Below the pieces are notes generated by a model that worked only from the letters and a program-made list of their open reading frames with translations, was not told where the DNA came from and did no database searches. From the NCBI GenBank assembly GCA_023391695.1, contig JAEWAK010000073.1:62001-126000 (forward strand): a stretch of 64,000 bases of DNA, read 5' to 3'. The stretch's first letter is position 1; the number at the start of each line of letters is the position of its first letter. The position numbers and the translations under genes were made by a program. The stretch comes from Bacillota bacterium (GTDB taxonomy: Bacteria; Bacillota; Clostridia; Lachnospirales; Lachnospiraceae). Positions 17,751 through 26,230 of this stretch are shown in pieces.

Positions 17751-18677
17751 ATGGTAATAAGTGCTGCAACCAGTATTTGGTTTCCTAATTTTGGTATCGA
17801 ATTAAAAAATGTCGGCTCTTCCATACAGGTATTTGGATTTGAGATAGCTTATTACGGGATTGTGATTGCCTGCGGTATGGCGCTGGGTTATCTGGTGGCA
17901 GAATGGCAGGCGAAGAGAACCGGACAGAATAAAGACTTATACCTGGATTTTGCTTTATATGCGATCGTACTGTCCGTAATCGGAGCAAGGGTATATTATG
18001 TAATCTTTGCCTGGGATGAGTTTAAGGATAATCCGATACAGATTTTTAATATCAGGAATGGCGGACTTGCTATTTACGGCGGAGTTATTACGGCAGTCGT
18101 TACGGCTTTCGTATATACCAGACTTAAGAAATATTCTTTTGCACTTTTGGCCGATACCGGCTGCCTCGGATTAATCACCGGTCAGATTATCGGCAGGTGG
18201 GGGAATTTCTTTAACCGGGAAGCATTTGGCAAATATACAAACAATCCGTTTGCCATGCTGTTAGACCTTCGGGATGTCAGCAGTGACTATACCGCTCCGG
18301 TTTCCTATCTGACTGAAAAATATGCCGGCCGGCCGGATGCCTTACAACGCATTATGGAAATCAGGGATAACCCGGTTGTGATAAACGGGGTTACCTATAT
18401 TCAGGTCCATCCTACTTTTCTCTATGAATCCGTCTGGAATCTGTGCGTTTTGATTTTGTTGATCCTTTATTCGAAACACAAGAAATTTAACGGAGAAATA
18501 TTTTTGCTGTACCTGATCGGGTATGGCCTTGGAAGGGTCTGGATCGAAGGCTTAAGGACCGACCAGCTTTTTCTGTGGAATACACCCTTTGCGGTATCCC
18601 AGTTGTTGTCCGCTCTCTTAGTCGCAGCTGCAGCGGCAATACTGATTTATAAACGTATTACCATAAAAAGACACTGA
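17751..18677 (+). CDS. lgt: Phosphatidylglycerol--prolipoprotein diacylglyceryl transferase
   Basis: Lgt is a multi-pass membrane enzyme that adds diacylglycerol from phosphatidylglycerol to the lipobox cysteine of prelipoproteins. The 308-residue protein has about seven hydrophobic helices and the Lgt signature G-R-W-G-N-F-F-N-R-E-A-F-G (about 146-158), with the essential G-G-L-A-I-Y-G-G motif (about 104-111) and H-P-T-F-L-Y-E-S near 223. A roughly 30-residue insertion follows the signature. It starts 17 nt after ychF and is the last gene before two terminators. Confidence 0.95.
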   Translation: MVISAATSIWFPNFGIELKNVGSSIQVFGFEIAYYGIVIACGMALGYLVAEWQAKRTGQNKDLYLDFALYAIVLSVIGARVYYVIFAWDEFKDNPIQIFNIRNGGLAIYGGVITAVVTAFVYTRLKKYSFALLADTGCLGLITGQIIGRWGNFFNREAFGKYTNNPFAMLLDLRDVSSDYTAPVSYLTEKYAGRPDALQRIMEIRDNPVVINGVTYIQVHPTFLYESVWNLCVLILLILYSKHKKFNGEIFLLYLIGYGLGRVWIEGLRTDQLFLWNTPFAVSQLLSALLVAAAAAILIYKRITIKRH

Positions 18678-18758
18678 CAGCTTGAAAAATAAGTTAATTT
18701 AGAATAAAATACAACGTTTTCAGTTTATTTGTTGAATTTAATTATGAATATATACAGG

Positions 18759-18793
18759 AGGAATGGGACCAAATACCTATTCCTTTTTGTTTT
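18759..18793 (+). terminator. Rho-independent terminator after lgt
   Basis: A 9-bp stem, AGGAATGGG (759-767 within this kb) with CCTATTCCT (776-784), has one G-U pair, an 8-nt loop and the tail TTTTGTTTT. It ends the long murE-to-lgt block. Confidence 0.8.
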
Positions 18794-18833
18794 ACCTACA
18801 TATTGATGAATTTTAGCCGATTCATTTATTTTC

Positions 18834-18847
18834 TACAATATATTGTA
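18834..18847. other. 14-bp perfect palindrome TACAATATATTGTA
   Basis: This self-complementary 14-mer lies between the two terminators upstream of mraZ. It could be a repressor site or a cryptic promoter element. No regulator is recognised from the sequence, and AT-rich DNA produces such palindromes by chance. Confidence 0.35.
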
Positions 18848-18865
18848 TAGAGCATTCATAAAGAT

Positions 18866-18906
18866 ACAAACTGCCAAAATAAACCAGGGCAGTTTGTCTT
18901 TTTTTT
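18866..18906 (+). terminator. Second terminator, immediately upstream of the mraZ promoter
   Basis: A 10-bp perfect stem, ACAAACTGCC (18866-18875) with GGCAGTTTGT (18888-18897), is followed by CTTTTTTTT. The stem and T-tract are stronger than those of the lgt terminator 80 nt earlier. The roughly 70 nt between the two could be a small transcript; the alternative is a back-up terminator isolating the dcw operon. Confidence 0.8.
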
Positions 18907-18918
18907 ATGCAGAAATAC

Positions 18919-18947
18919 TTGATAAATTCCCATAAGTGGTATAAAAT
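18919..18947 (+). promoter_or_regulatory. Probable sigma-A promoter of the dcw operon
   Basis: A -35 TTGATA (18919-18924) and -10 TAAAAT (18942-18947) are separated by 17 nt, just downstream of the terminator. The spacer contains one extra AAGTGG (18934-18939) like the MraZ boxes that follow, so repressor bound there would cover the promoter. Confidence 0.6.
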
Positions 18948-18955
18948 ATCATTAG

Positions 18956-19005
18956 AAGTGGAGGAAAGTGGTGCGAAGTGGTGGTAAGTGGTAGATAGGT
19001 GGTGG
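18956..19005 (+). promoter_or_regulatory. MraZ operator: five 10-bp direct repeats
   Basis: Five consecutive 10-mers begin at 18956, 18966, 18976, 18986 and 18996: AAGTGGAGGA, AAGTGGTGCG, AAGTGGTGGT, AAGTGGTAGA and TAGGTGGTGG. The 10-bp spacing and GTGG core match the tandem boxes bound by ring-shaped MraZ upstream of its own gene in other bacteria. The last unit also serves as the mraZ ribosome binding site, five bases before ATG 19011, so bound MraZ would sit on the transcript start region. The assignment is by motif and position. Confidence 0.8.
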
Positions 19006-19010
19006 AATTC

Positions 19011-19439
19011 ATGTTCATGGGAGAATACAATCATACGATTGATTCCAAAGGAAGAATAATAATACCATCCAAGTTCAGAGAAACTTTAGGTGATGAATTT
19101 GTTGTTACCCAGGGTTTAGATGGCTGCTTATTTGTATATCCTAATGATGAATGGATGAACTTCGTCACTCAGCTTAAAACTCTCCCCGGAAGTAAAGAAG
19201 CCAGACAATTGCAGCGTTATTTTATGGCTGGAGCCGCAACCTGTGAAGTGGACAAGCAGGGAAGAATCCTGATACCGAACAAGCTAAGGGAACAGGCAGG
19301 TTTGGAGAAGGATATCGTGTTTGTCGGAGTCTTGAGTAAAATAGAAATCTGGAGCAAAGAGAAGTGGGATAGCAATAATGATTACGATGACATGGATCAG
19401 ATTGCAGAACATATGTCGGAGTTTGGATTAAGCTTTTAG
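19011..19439 (+). CDS. mraZ: Transcriptional regulator MraZ
   Basis: MraZ is a SpoVT/AbrB-like DNA-binding protein that autoregulates the division and cell-wall cluster. It has 142 residues with the two duplicated motifs: M-G-E-Y-N-H-T-I-D-S-K-G-R at the N-terminus and C-E-V-D-K-Q-G-R in the second half, each followed by I-x-I-P-x-K-x-R. The open frame begins at GTG 18999, but ATG 19011 gives the family's conserved M-F-M-G-E start; the upstream codons lie inside the operator. rsmH follows after 11 nt. Confidence 0.96.
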   Translation: MFMGEYNHTIDSKGRIIIPSKFRETLGDEFVVTQGLDGCLFVYPNDEWMNFVTQLKTLPGSKEARQLQRYFMAGAATCEVDKQGRILIPNKLREQAGLEKDIVFVGVLSKIEIWSKEKWDSNNDYDDMDQIAEHMSEFGLSF

Positions 19440-19450
19440 GGGGGAATTGA

Positions 19451-20410
19451 ATGGACGCTTTAACAGATAATTTTAATTTTAAACACAAATCCGTACTTTT
19501 AAATGAAACAATTGAAATGCTTAATATAAAACCGGATGGGATTTACGTAGACGGAACTCTGGGAGGCGGCGGCCATTCTTATGAAATCTGCAGGCGCCTT
19601 TCGGAAAATGGCAGGTTGATTGGTATTGACCAGGATGAAGCGGCGATCCGTGCCGGCAGTGACAGACTTACGGAATTTCAGGACAGGGTAACCATAGTCC
19701 GCAGTAACTATTCCGATATGAAGAGGGTTTTATCTGACCTTGGAATAGAAAAAGTGGATGGCATATTACTTGACCTGGGTGTTTCTTCTTACCAGTTAGA
19801 CACACCGGAGAGGGGATTTTCCTATAAGGAAAATGCACCTCTTGATATGCGGATGGATACCAGATATGACAGAACAGCAAAGGATATTGTAAATGGGTAC
19901 AGCGAATTTGACCTATACCGGATTATAAGAGATTATGGGGAAGACAAGTTTGCGAAAAATATAGCCAAGCATATTGTGCGGGTGAGAGAAGAAAGACCCA
20001 TAGAGACCACAGATGAGCTGACAGAGGCGATTAAAGCGGCAATACCCATGAAAGTCAGGATGAATACAGGGCATCCTGCCAAGAAAACCTTTCAGGCCAT
20101 CCGGATAGAATTAAACAGGGAATTGGAAGTTTTAAAGAAATCACTGGATGATATGATTGGATTGTTAGGGGATCAAGGCAGGTTATGTATCATAACTTTC
20201 CATTCCCTGGAAGACAGGATTGTAAAAAGCAGCTTTAAAAATAATGAAGATCCGTGTACCTGCCCGCCAAGTTTTCCGGTTTGCGTATGCGGTAATAAAT
20301 CGAAAGGAAAGGTTATCACCAGAAAACCTGTCTTTCCGACGGATCAGGAGATAATTGATAACAAGAGATCAAAAAGTTCAAAACTAAGGGTTTTTGAGAA
20401 ACATTTATAG
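19451..20410 (+). CDS. rsmH: 16S rRNA (cytosine-1402-N4)-methyltransferase
   Basis: RsmH (MraW) methylates N4 of C1402 in the 30S P-site region. The 319-residue protein has H-x-S-V-L-L-N-E at the N-terminus, the SAM loop D-G-T-L-G-G-G-G-H-S, the D-L-G-V-S-S-x-Q-L-D-x-x-x-R-G-F-S motif and the late F-H-S-L-E-D-R-I-V-K motif. AGGGGGG lies between the mraZ stop and ATG 19451. It is the second gene of the dcw operon, as in most bacteria. Confidence 0.97.
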   Translation: MDALTDNFNFKHKSVLLNETIEMLNIKPDGIYVDGTLGGGGHSYEICRRLSENGRLIGIDQDEAAIRAGSDRLTEFQDRVTIVRSNYSDMKRVLSDLGIEKVDGILLDLGVSSYQLDTPERGFSYKENAPLDMRMDTRYDRTAKDIVNGYSEFDLYRIIRDYGEDKFAKNIAKHIVRVREERPIETTDELTEAIKAAIPMKVRMNTGHPAKKTFQAIRIELNRELEVLKKSLDDMIGLLGDQGRLCIITFHSLEDRIVKSSFKNNEDPCTCPPSFPVCVCGNKSKGKVITRKPVFPTDQEIIDNKRSKSSKLRVFEKHL

Positions 20411-20427
20411 GAATCGAGGGGAAATGC

Positions 20428-20940
20428 ATGGAGGCAAAAAATAAGCGGTATCAATATAATGATTATACAACCTACGGCAATACTGCAAGAAAGCTGCAGG
20501 TTATCCCGGATTATGAGGAATCCGGGGATTTAGAGCCGATACGGCGGCCGGCGCGGGAGAAAAGAAGAAAGCCGAAAGCAAATACGGGAATGGATTTGTT
20601 TTCCTTATTTTTTCTTACCATTGCGATCGCAGTATCACTTTACACCTGTGTGGAATATCTTCAGGTGCAGTCCGGTGTTACCGAACGAAATAAAGAAATA
20701 GCAGAATTGGAACGTGATCTGACCAAATTACAAAACCAGAATAAAGATGCCTTATCAAAGATTAATACCTCGTTGGATTTAAATTATATTTACAAGATAG
20801 CAACAACGGAACTTGGAATGGTGTATCCCAATGAAAACCAGGTGATACCCTATGAAAGCAATTTAAGTGACTATGTAAGGCAGTATGAAGAGATACCGGA
20901 AGGAAACGATACAAACCTTCTGGATAAAATTTTAAAATAA
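20428..20940 (+). CDS. ftsL: FtsL-type cell division protein
   Basis: This single-pass septal protein joins FtsQ/DivIB and DivIC to activate FtsW and the septal PBP. The first 50 residues are cytoplasmic and basic (R-R-P-A-R-E-K-R-R-K). One transmembrane helix covers about 57-78. A coiled coil follows (about 84-110, with K-E-I-A-E-L-E-R-D-L). FtsL is poorly conserved, so the name relies on this topology, the length of 170 residues and the fixed position between rsmH and the septal PBP gene. GAGGGG precedes the start. Confidence 0.85.
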   Translation: MEAKNKRYQYNDYTTYGNTARKLQVIPDYEESGDLEPIRRPAREKRRKPKANTGMDLFSLFFLTIAIAVSLYTCVEYLQVQSGVTERNKEIAELERDLTKLQNQNKDALSKINTSLDLNYIYKIATTELGMVYPNENQVIPYESNLSDYVRQYEEIPEGNDTNLLDKILK

Positions 20941-20985
20941 ACTGCCGATATATATTACTGAGACGACAAAATTCGAGGTGTATCT

Positions 20986-23151
20986 ATGAGAAAAGCAGCA
21001 AGAAATTTAAAAATGAAAAAGTTTACCCACAAAATGCAAGCAAAATTATTGCTTGTTTTTTGTGTTGTTTTAATTGCCATGATCGGGCTGATTGCCAGGC
21101 TGGTATTTCTTAACCGGACGGATGGGGAAAGATATGCGAAAAAGGTGTTATCCCAGCAGACTTATACCAGTACCGTGATTCCTTTCCAAAGGGGGAGCAT
21201 ACTTGACCGGAAGGGAACCGTCCTGGCTACCAGTGACAAGGTATACAATATTATACTGGACGTAAAATACATGCTGGAGGATGAAAAATATCCGACACCT
21301 ACCATAAAGGCCCTGACCTCAACTTATGACAGTATCACGGAGGAAACCGTTAAGGAACTGGTGGATACGAAACCGGAAAGCCGTTATGTTATACTGAAAA
21401 AAGGTATCAGTTATGAAGATATGATGCCGTTTAAAGAAAAAGAGGAAAAAGACAGCAATATAAAGGGTGTCTGGTTTGAAGAAGACTATGTCAGAAAATA
21501 TCCCTACAAAACTTTGGCAAGCAGTGTAATCGGATTTACTTCCAGCGGAAATGTGGGCAACTGGGGAATTGAACAATATTATAATGACCAGTTAAACGGT
21601 ATCAACGGAATTGAGTACGGATACATAGATTCAGAATTAAAGGTAGAAGAGACTGTAAAACCCGCAATTAACGGCAATACCGTAATATCTACCATAGATG
21701 CCAATGTCCAGGGCATAGTCCAGCAGCATATCAAAACCTTCAATGAAGAATTTGGCAGTGTGAATATCGGAGTTCTTGTTATGAATCCCAATAATGGTGA
21801 AATCCTGGCCATGGCCTCCAATGTGGAATATGATTTAAACAATCCAGCTGACTTAACCCCTTTTTATACAAAAAAAGAAATTGAAAAAATGAGTGAAAAA
21901 GAAAGACTGGATGCCTTAAATGCCATCTGGAGGAATTTTACCATCAGTGATACCTATGAGCCCGGTTCCACCTTTAAACCTTTTACGGTTGCAGCCGGCC
22001 TGGAAGAGAATCTTATACACAGTGAGGATACCTATGTATGTGACGGTTTTCAAGAAATAGGAGGGTTTAAGATCAAGTGCAGTAAACGTACCGGTCATGG
22101 TACAATTACCCTGACTCAGGCCCTTATGTTATCCTGTAACGACGCATTAATGCAGATCGGAGCCAAGGAAGGGAAAAAAGTCTTTTATGACTATCAGAAT
22201 TTCTTCGGTTTCGGACATAAAACAGGGATTGACCTTCCCGGTGAGGCCGGGGGCATATTGGTTTCGGATAGCGAAAGAAATGCTACGGCTGTTGCAACAA
22301 ACAGTTTCGGGCAAAATTTTAATACTACCATGATTCAGATGGCAACCGGTTTTTCTTCGCTGGTGAATGGAGGGTATTATTATGAACCCCACATTGCAAA
22401 GCAGATTTTAAATCCGGGAGGGGCTACCCTTCAGAATTTTGATAAAGTCTTAGTGAAGGAATCCGTTTCAAGAGAAACTTCTGAATTTATCAGAAATGCA
22501 ATGTTTCAGACCGTAGAAGAAGGTACGGCTAAAGGTGCCCAGGTGCCAGGATATAAAGTCGGTGGTAAAACAGGAACGGCTGAGAAAATTCCCAGATCTG
22601 CAGATACCTACCTGGTATCCTTTATCGGTTGCGTACCTGCCGATAATCCGGAAGCGGTTATCTATGTTGTAATCGATGAACCGCAAAATGTGGTAAAGCA
22701 GGCGGACAGCTCCATCGCAACGAGATTTGCCAGCGGCATATTAAGTGAAATATTGCCGTTTTTGGAAATATACCCCACGGAGTCTACGGATACTCAGGGA
22801 CTGACAGAAAATACCCCGGTACTGCCAAGTACCGGTACGCAAGATGGTTCGGAACAAAATACCGCAGAAGGTACTGACGAACAGAACCAGAATAATCCGG
22901 ACGGTACCGGAGATAATACCGAAGCCAAAGGAACAGGCGATGATAATAACGGTTCGGATACGGGCGAAGATAACAATACATCCGGTGAAGGAAATGAAAA
23001 CGGTTCAGGAGATACGGGCAATAGCCAGAATAATACGTCATCCGGGGAAAACAGTATAGAAAATTCCGGAGCCGGCGATGACGACGATTTTAATCCGAAT
23101 TTCCTTCCTGAAACGACGGAAGGAGAAACACAGGACGATAACAGCAATTAG
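20986..23151 (+). CDS. Septal class B penicillin-binding protein (FtsI/PBP2B type) with long acidic tail
   Basis: This D,D-transpeptidase cross-links septal peptidoglycan with FtsW. After an N-terminal membrane anchor (about 17-42) comes the dimerisation domain, then the transpeptidase with all three active-site motifs: Ser328-T-F-K331, S383-C-N and K528-T-G. No PASTA domain is visible. From about residue 595 to 721 the protein ends in a low-complexity tail dominated by Asn, Gly, Asp, Glu, Thr and Ser, which would be extracellular and strongly negative. The 721-residue length exceeds the usual class B size because of this tail. The gene lies between ftsL and spoVD, as pbpB does in Bacillus. 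Confidence 0.92.
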   Translation: MRKAARNLKMKKFTHKMQAKLLLVFCVVLIAMIGLIARLVFLNRTDGERYAKKVLSQQTYTSTVIPFQRGSILDRKGTVLATSDKVYNIILDVKYMLEDEKYPTPTIKALTSTYDSITEETVKELVDTKPESRYVILKKGISYEDMMPFKEKEEKDSNIKGVWFEEDYVRKYPYKTLASSVIGFTSSGNVGNWGIEQYYNDQLNGINGIEYGYIDSELKVEETVKPAINGNTVISTIDANVQGIVQQHIKTFNEEFGSVNIGVLVMNPNNGEILAMASNVEYDLNNPADLTPFYTKKEIEKMSEKERLDALNAIWRNFTISDTYEPGSTFKPFTVAAGLEENLIHSEDTYVCDGFQEIGGFKIKCSKRTGHGTITLTQALMLSCNDALMQIGAKEGKKVFYDYQNFFGFGHKTGIDLPGEAGGILVSDSERNATAVATNSFGQNFNTTMIQMATGFSSLVNGGYYYEPHIAKQILNPGGATLQNFDKVLVKESVSRETSEFIRNAMFQTVEEGTAKGAQVPGYKVGGKTGTAEKIPRSADTYLVSFIGCVPADNPEAVIYVVIDEPQNVVKQADSSIATRFASGILSEILPFLEIYPTESTDTQGLTENTPVLPSTGTQDGSEQNTAEGTDEQNQNNPDGTGDNTEAKGTGDDNNGSDTGEDNNTSGEGNENGSGDTGNSQNNTSSGENSIENSGAGDDDDFNPNFLPETTEGETQDDNSN

Positions 23152-23223
23152 TTTATAAATATATAATCATAACCTTATATATTCCGTAATAAAATAAAAC
23201 GATAAGATATATGAGGTAACCCT

Positions 23224-25173
23224 ATGGCACGCAATAAAACCTTTAACCGCCGGAACGTATTCATCATAGTATCGGTGATATTGATAGCCGCAGTGGGATT
23301 AACGGTAAGACTTGGTTATCTGATGATACTGAAATCTGCTGAATATGCGGAACGGGCAGAAGATCTTCACGAGAGAGAAAGGGCAATCAAGGCAGAGAGA
23401 GGAATCATATACGACAAAAATGGAATTGCTATCGCTACGAATAAACCTGTCAGTACGATCTCTGTTATACATAGCCAGATTACGGACCCGGAAAGGGTTA
23501 TTCAGGTATTATCGGAACAGCTTGGCCTTAGTGAAAATACGGTAAGAAAAAGAGTCGAAAAAGTTTCATCCATAGAACGGATAAAATCCAATGTAGATAA
23601 AGAAATTGCAGATAAAATCCGAGATTTTGATTTAGATGGAGTTATGGTAGATGAGGATTACAAAAGATTTTATCCCTATGGCAGTTTAGCTTCCAAAGTA
23701 ATTGGTTTTACAGGAAGCGACAATCAGGGTATTATCGGTCTGGAAGTGGAATATGATAAATATTTGAAAGGAATCGACGGTACCATACTTACCTTAACAA
23801 CCGCTTATGGAGTTGAAATAGACAATGCGGCAGAAGACCGGATAGAGCCCAGAGCCGGAAATGATTTATATATCAGTCTGGATGTGAATATCCAGAAATA
23901 TGCGGAGCAGGCCGCAGAGAAAATCATGGAAGCCAAGAATGCAAATAATGTAAAACTTATCCTTATGAATCCGCAAAACGGAGAAATCTATGCCATGGTT
24001 AATGTTCCGGAATTTGATTTAAATGATCCGTATACCTTAACCGATCCTATGCTAAGTGGCATTGATCCTTCCTCTCTGACCAGTGAGCAGACCAATGATT
24101 TACTTAATAACATGTGGAGAAATGCGAGTATCAGTGATACCTATGAACCCGGTTCCGCGTTTAAAGTTGTAACCGCTGCCGCTGCCCTGGAAGAAAAGGT
24201 AGTTAAATTAAATGATTCTTTTTACTGCCCGGGTTATAAAATAGTGGAGGACAGGAGAATACGCTGCCATAAGGCCGGCGGCCATGGCAGTGAAACTTTT
24301 GTGGATGGCATTAAGAATTCCTGTAACCCGGTATTTATGGAAATTGGCGCAAGGGTCGGAGTCACCAATATGTATAAATATTTCGGCAAACTGGGACTCT
24401 TTAATAAAACAGGTGTAGATTTGCCGGGTGAAGCAAAATCCATCATGCATAAGCCGGAGAATGTGGGGGCAGTTGAATTGGCCACTATCTCTTTTGGCCA
24501 GTCCTTTCAGATCACGCCCCTTCAATTACTGGTGGCAGCCAGTGCGGTTGTAAACGGAGGAAATATTGTAACTCCCCATTTTGGAGTTCAGGTAAAGAAT
24601 CCGGAGGGCAATACAGTGAAAACCTTTCAGTATGAAGGAGCCAAAGAAGTAATAACGAAAGAAACTTCCGATACCATGAAAGAATTATTGGAAGCGGTTG
24701 TTTCGGAAGGTACCGGTAAAAGGGCTTACCTGCCGGGTTTTAAGATCGGGGGAAAAACAGCAACCTCCGAAAAACTGCCCCGCAGCAGCAATAAATACAT
24801 ATCCTCCTTTTTGGGATTTGCACCTGCCGATAATCCGCAGGTAATTGCAGTGGTATTAATAGATGAGCCGACCGGAATTTATTATGGCGGTACGATTGCC
24901 GCACCGGTGGTTGCCGAGGTATTTGATAATGTACTGCCTTATATGGGTATTGAACCGCATTACACCGAAGCGGAACAGGAAGAATTTAACATAGGGACTA
25001 TAAAGATGCCAGACCTGGTAGGGTTAAAGAAGGAAGACATAAAAGCTACATTAAAGGATATTGATTACGGTGAAATCTACTATTTGGGTGAAGGGGATAC
25101 GGTTATGGAACAATTTCCCTTATCCGGAGAGCTGATAAATCGAAATAGTGACTTGATTCTGTATCTGGAATAG
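23224..25173 (+). CDS. spoVD: Class B penicillin-binding protein with PASTA domain (SpoVD-like)
   Basis: This second transpeptidase gene follows the septal PBP by 72 nt. SpoVD is needed for spore cortex in Bacillus, with SpoVE. The 649-residue protein has an N-terminal anchor (about 10-32), the dimerisation domain, Ser311-A-F-K314, S366-C-N and a third motif reading K511-T-A, not the usual K-T-G. One PASTA domain ends the protein (about 594-649). The PASTA domain and second position in the cluster favour SpoVD, but a vegetative division role cannot be excluded. The K-T-A change is seen directly (AAA ACA GCA). Confidence 0.82.
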   Translation: MARNKTFNRRNVFIIVSVILIAAVGLTVRLGYLMILKSAEYAERAEDLHERERAIKAERGIIYDKNGIAIATNKPVSTISVIHSQITDPERVIQVLSEQLGLSENTVRKRVEKVSSIERIKSNVDKEIADKIRDFDLDGVMVDEDYKRFYPYGSLASKVIGFTGSDNQGIIGLEVEYDKYLKGIDGTILTLTTAYGVEIDNAAEDRIEPRAGNDLYISLDVNIQKYAEQAAEKIMEAKNANNVKLILMNPQNGEIYAMVNVPEFDLNDPYTLTDPMLSGIDPSSLTSEQTNDLLNNMWRNASISDTYEPGSAFKVVTAAAALEEKVVKLNDSFYCPGYKIVEDRRIRCHKAGGHGSETFVDGIKNSCNPVFMEIGARVGVTNMYKYFGKLGLFNKTGVDLPGEAKSIMHKPENVGAVELATISFGQSFQITPLQLLVAASAVVNGGNIVTPHFGVQVKNPEGNTVKTFQYEGAKEVITKETSDTMKELLEAVVSEGTGKRAYLPGFKIGGKTATSEKLPRSSNKYISSFLGFAPADNPQVIAVVLIDEPTGIYYGGTIAAPVVAEVFDNVLPYMGIEPHYTEAEQEEFNIGTIKMPDLVGLKKEDIKATLKDIDYGEIYYLGEGDTVMEQFPLSGELINRNSDLILYLE

Positions 25174-25240
25174 CATATAATTAGAACGTTGATTTTTTAC
25201 AAAAGAAATTACAAGAGGATTCACTTGGGAGGAAAGAAAG

Positions 25241-26209
25241 ATGGATTTTAAGATATTAATGCCGGTTATCATATCATTTGCTATCAGCGTGATTTTGTGT
25301 CCGATTCTAATCCCTTTTTTAAAGAGATTAAAGTTCGGCCAGTTCGTACGTGACGATGGACCGGAAAGCCATTTGAAGAAATCGGGGACACCGACCATGG
25401 GAGGGATTATAATCCTGCTCAGCGTTACCCTTACCTCTTTAATCTATATTGGTAAATATCCTGATATAATACCGGTTTTATTCTCAACCGTCGGCTTTGG
25501 CATAATCGGATTACTGGATGACTATATCAAAGTGGTTATGAAAAGATCTTTGGGTTTAAGAGCCTGGCAGAAGCTGGTGGGCCAGATACTGGTGACGGCA
25601 ATTTTCGGCTATTATCTGGTTAATTACACCGATGTCGGTTCCACTATGCTCATACCGTTTACCGGAGGATTTTTTGAGGGTAAATATTTGGATACTTCAT
25701 TTTTATTTATTCCCTTGTTGTTTATTGTTGTTCTGGGTACCGTTAACGGGGCTAATTTTACCGACGGGCTGGATGGCCTGGCCAGCAGTGTGACGCTGTT
25801 GGTTGCTACTTTTTTTTCCGTGGTCGCAATCGGCATACACAGCGGTATTTCTCCCATTACCTGTGCGGTTGCAGGAAGTTTGTTAGGGTTTCTGGTATTT
25901 AATATTTATCCGGCAAGGGTATTCATGGGAGATACCGGTTCCCTGGCCCTTGGCGGTTTTGTGGCAGCTTCCGCATATATGCTCCGGATGCCGTTATTTA
26001 TACTGATTGTTGGTTTGATTTATCTGGTTGAGGTACTGTCCGTAATGCTCCAGGTCGGTTATTTTAAACTGTCCGGCGGAAAGCGGATATTTAAAATGGC
26101 GCCAATACATCACCATTTTGAATTATGCGGCTGGGCTGAAACAAGAGTTGTTGCGGTTTTTTCAATTATTACGGCGGTTCTCTGCCTGATCGCGCTAATG
26201 GGAATATAA
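25241..26209 (+). CDS. mraY: Phospho-N-acetylmuramoyl-pentapeptide transferase
   Basis: MraY moves phospho-MurNAc-pentapeptide onto undecaprenyl phosphate to give lipid I at the cytoplasmic membrane face. The 322-residue protein has about ten hydrophobic helices and the family motifs: G-T-P-T-M-G-G near 48, D-D-Y-x-K-V near 90, N-F-T-D-G-L-D-G-L near 170, F-M-G-D-T-G-S near 227 and M-A-P-I-H-H-H-F-E near 286. The aspartates and histidines of these motifs are catalytic or metal-binding in known MraY proteins. GGGAGG precedes the ATG. Confidence 0.97.
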   Translation: MDFKILMPVIISFAISVILCPILIPFLKRLKFGQFVRDDGPESHLKKSGTPTMGGIIILLSVTLTSLIYIGKYPDIIPVLFSTVGFGIIGLLDDYIKVVMKRSLGLRAWQKLVGQILVTAIFGYYLVNYTDVGSTMLIPFTGGFFEGKYLDTSFLFIPLLFIVVLGTVNGANFTDGLDGLASSVTLLVATFFSVVAIGIHSGISPITCAVAGSLLGFLVFNIYPARVFMGDTGSLALGGFVAASAYMLRMPLFILIVGLIYLVEVLSVMLQVGYFKLSGGKRIFKMAPIHHHFELCGWAETRVVAVFSIITAVLCLIALMGI

Positions 26210-26230
26210 CACCTGGGAGGATAAAATTCG

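Noticed and set aside
22794..23147. 117-codon minus-strand open frame opposite the acidic PBP tail
   Set aside because: Repetitive GAT/AAT/GGT-rich codons on + leave the complementary strand free of stops; no start signal or family resemblance.
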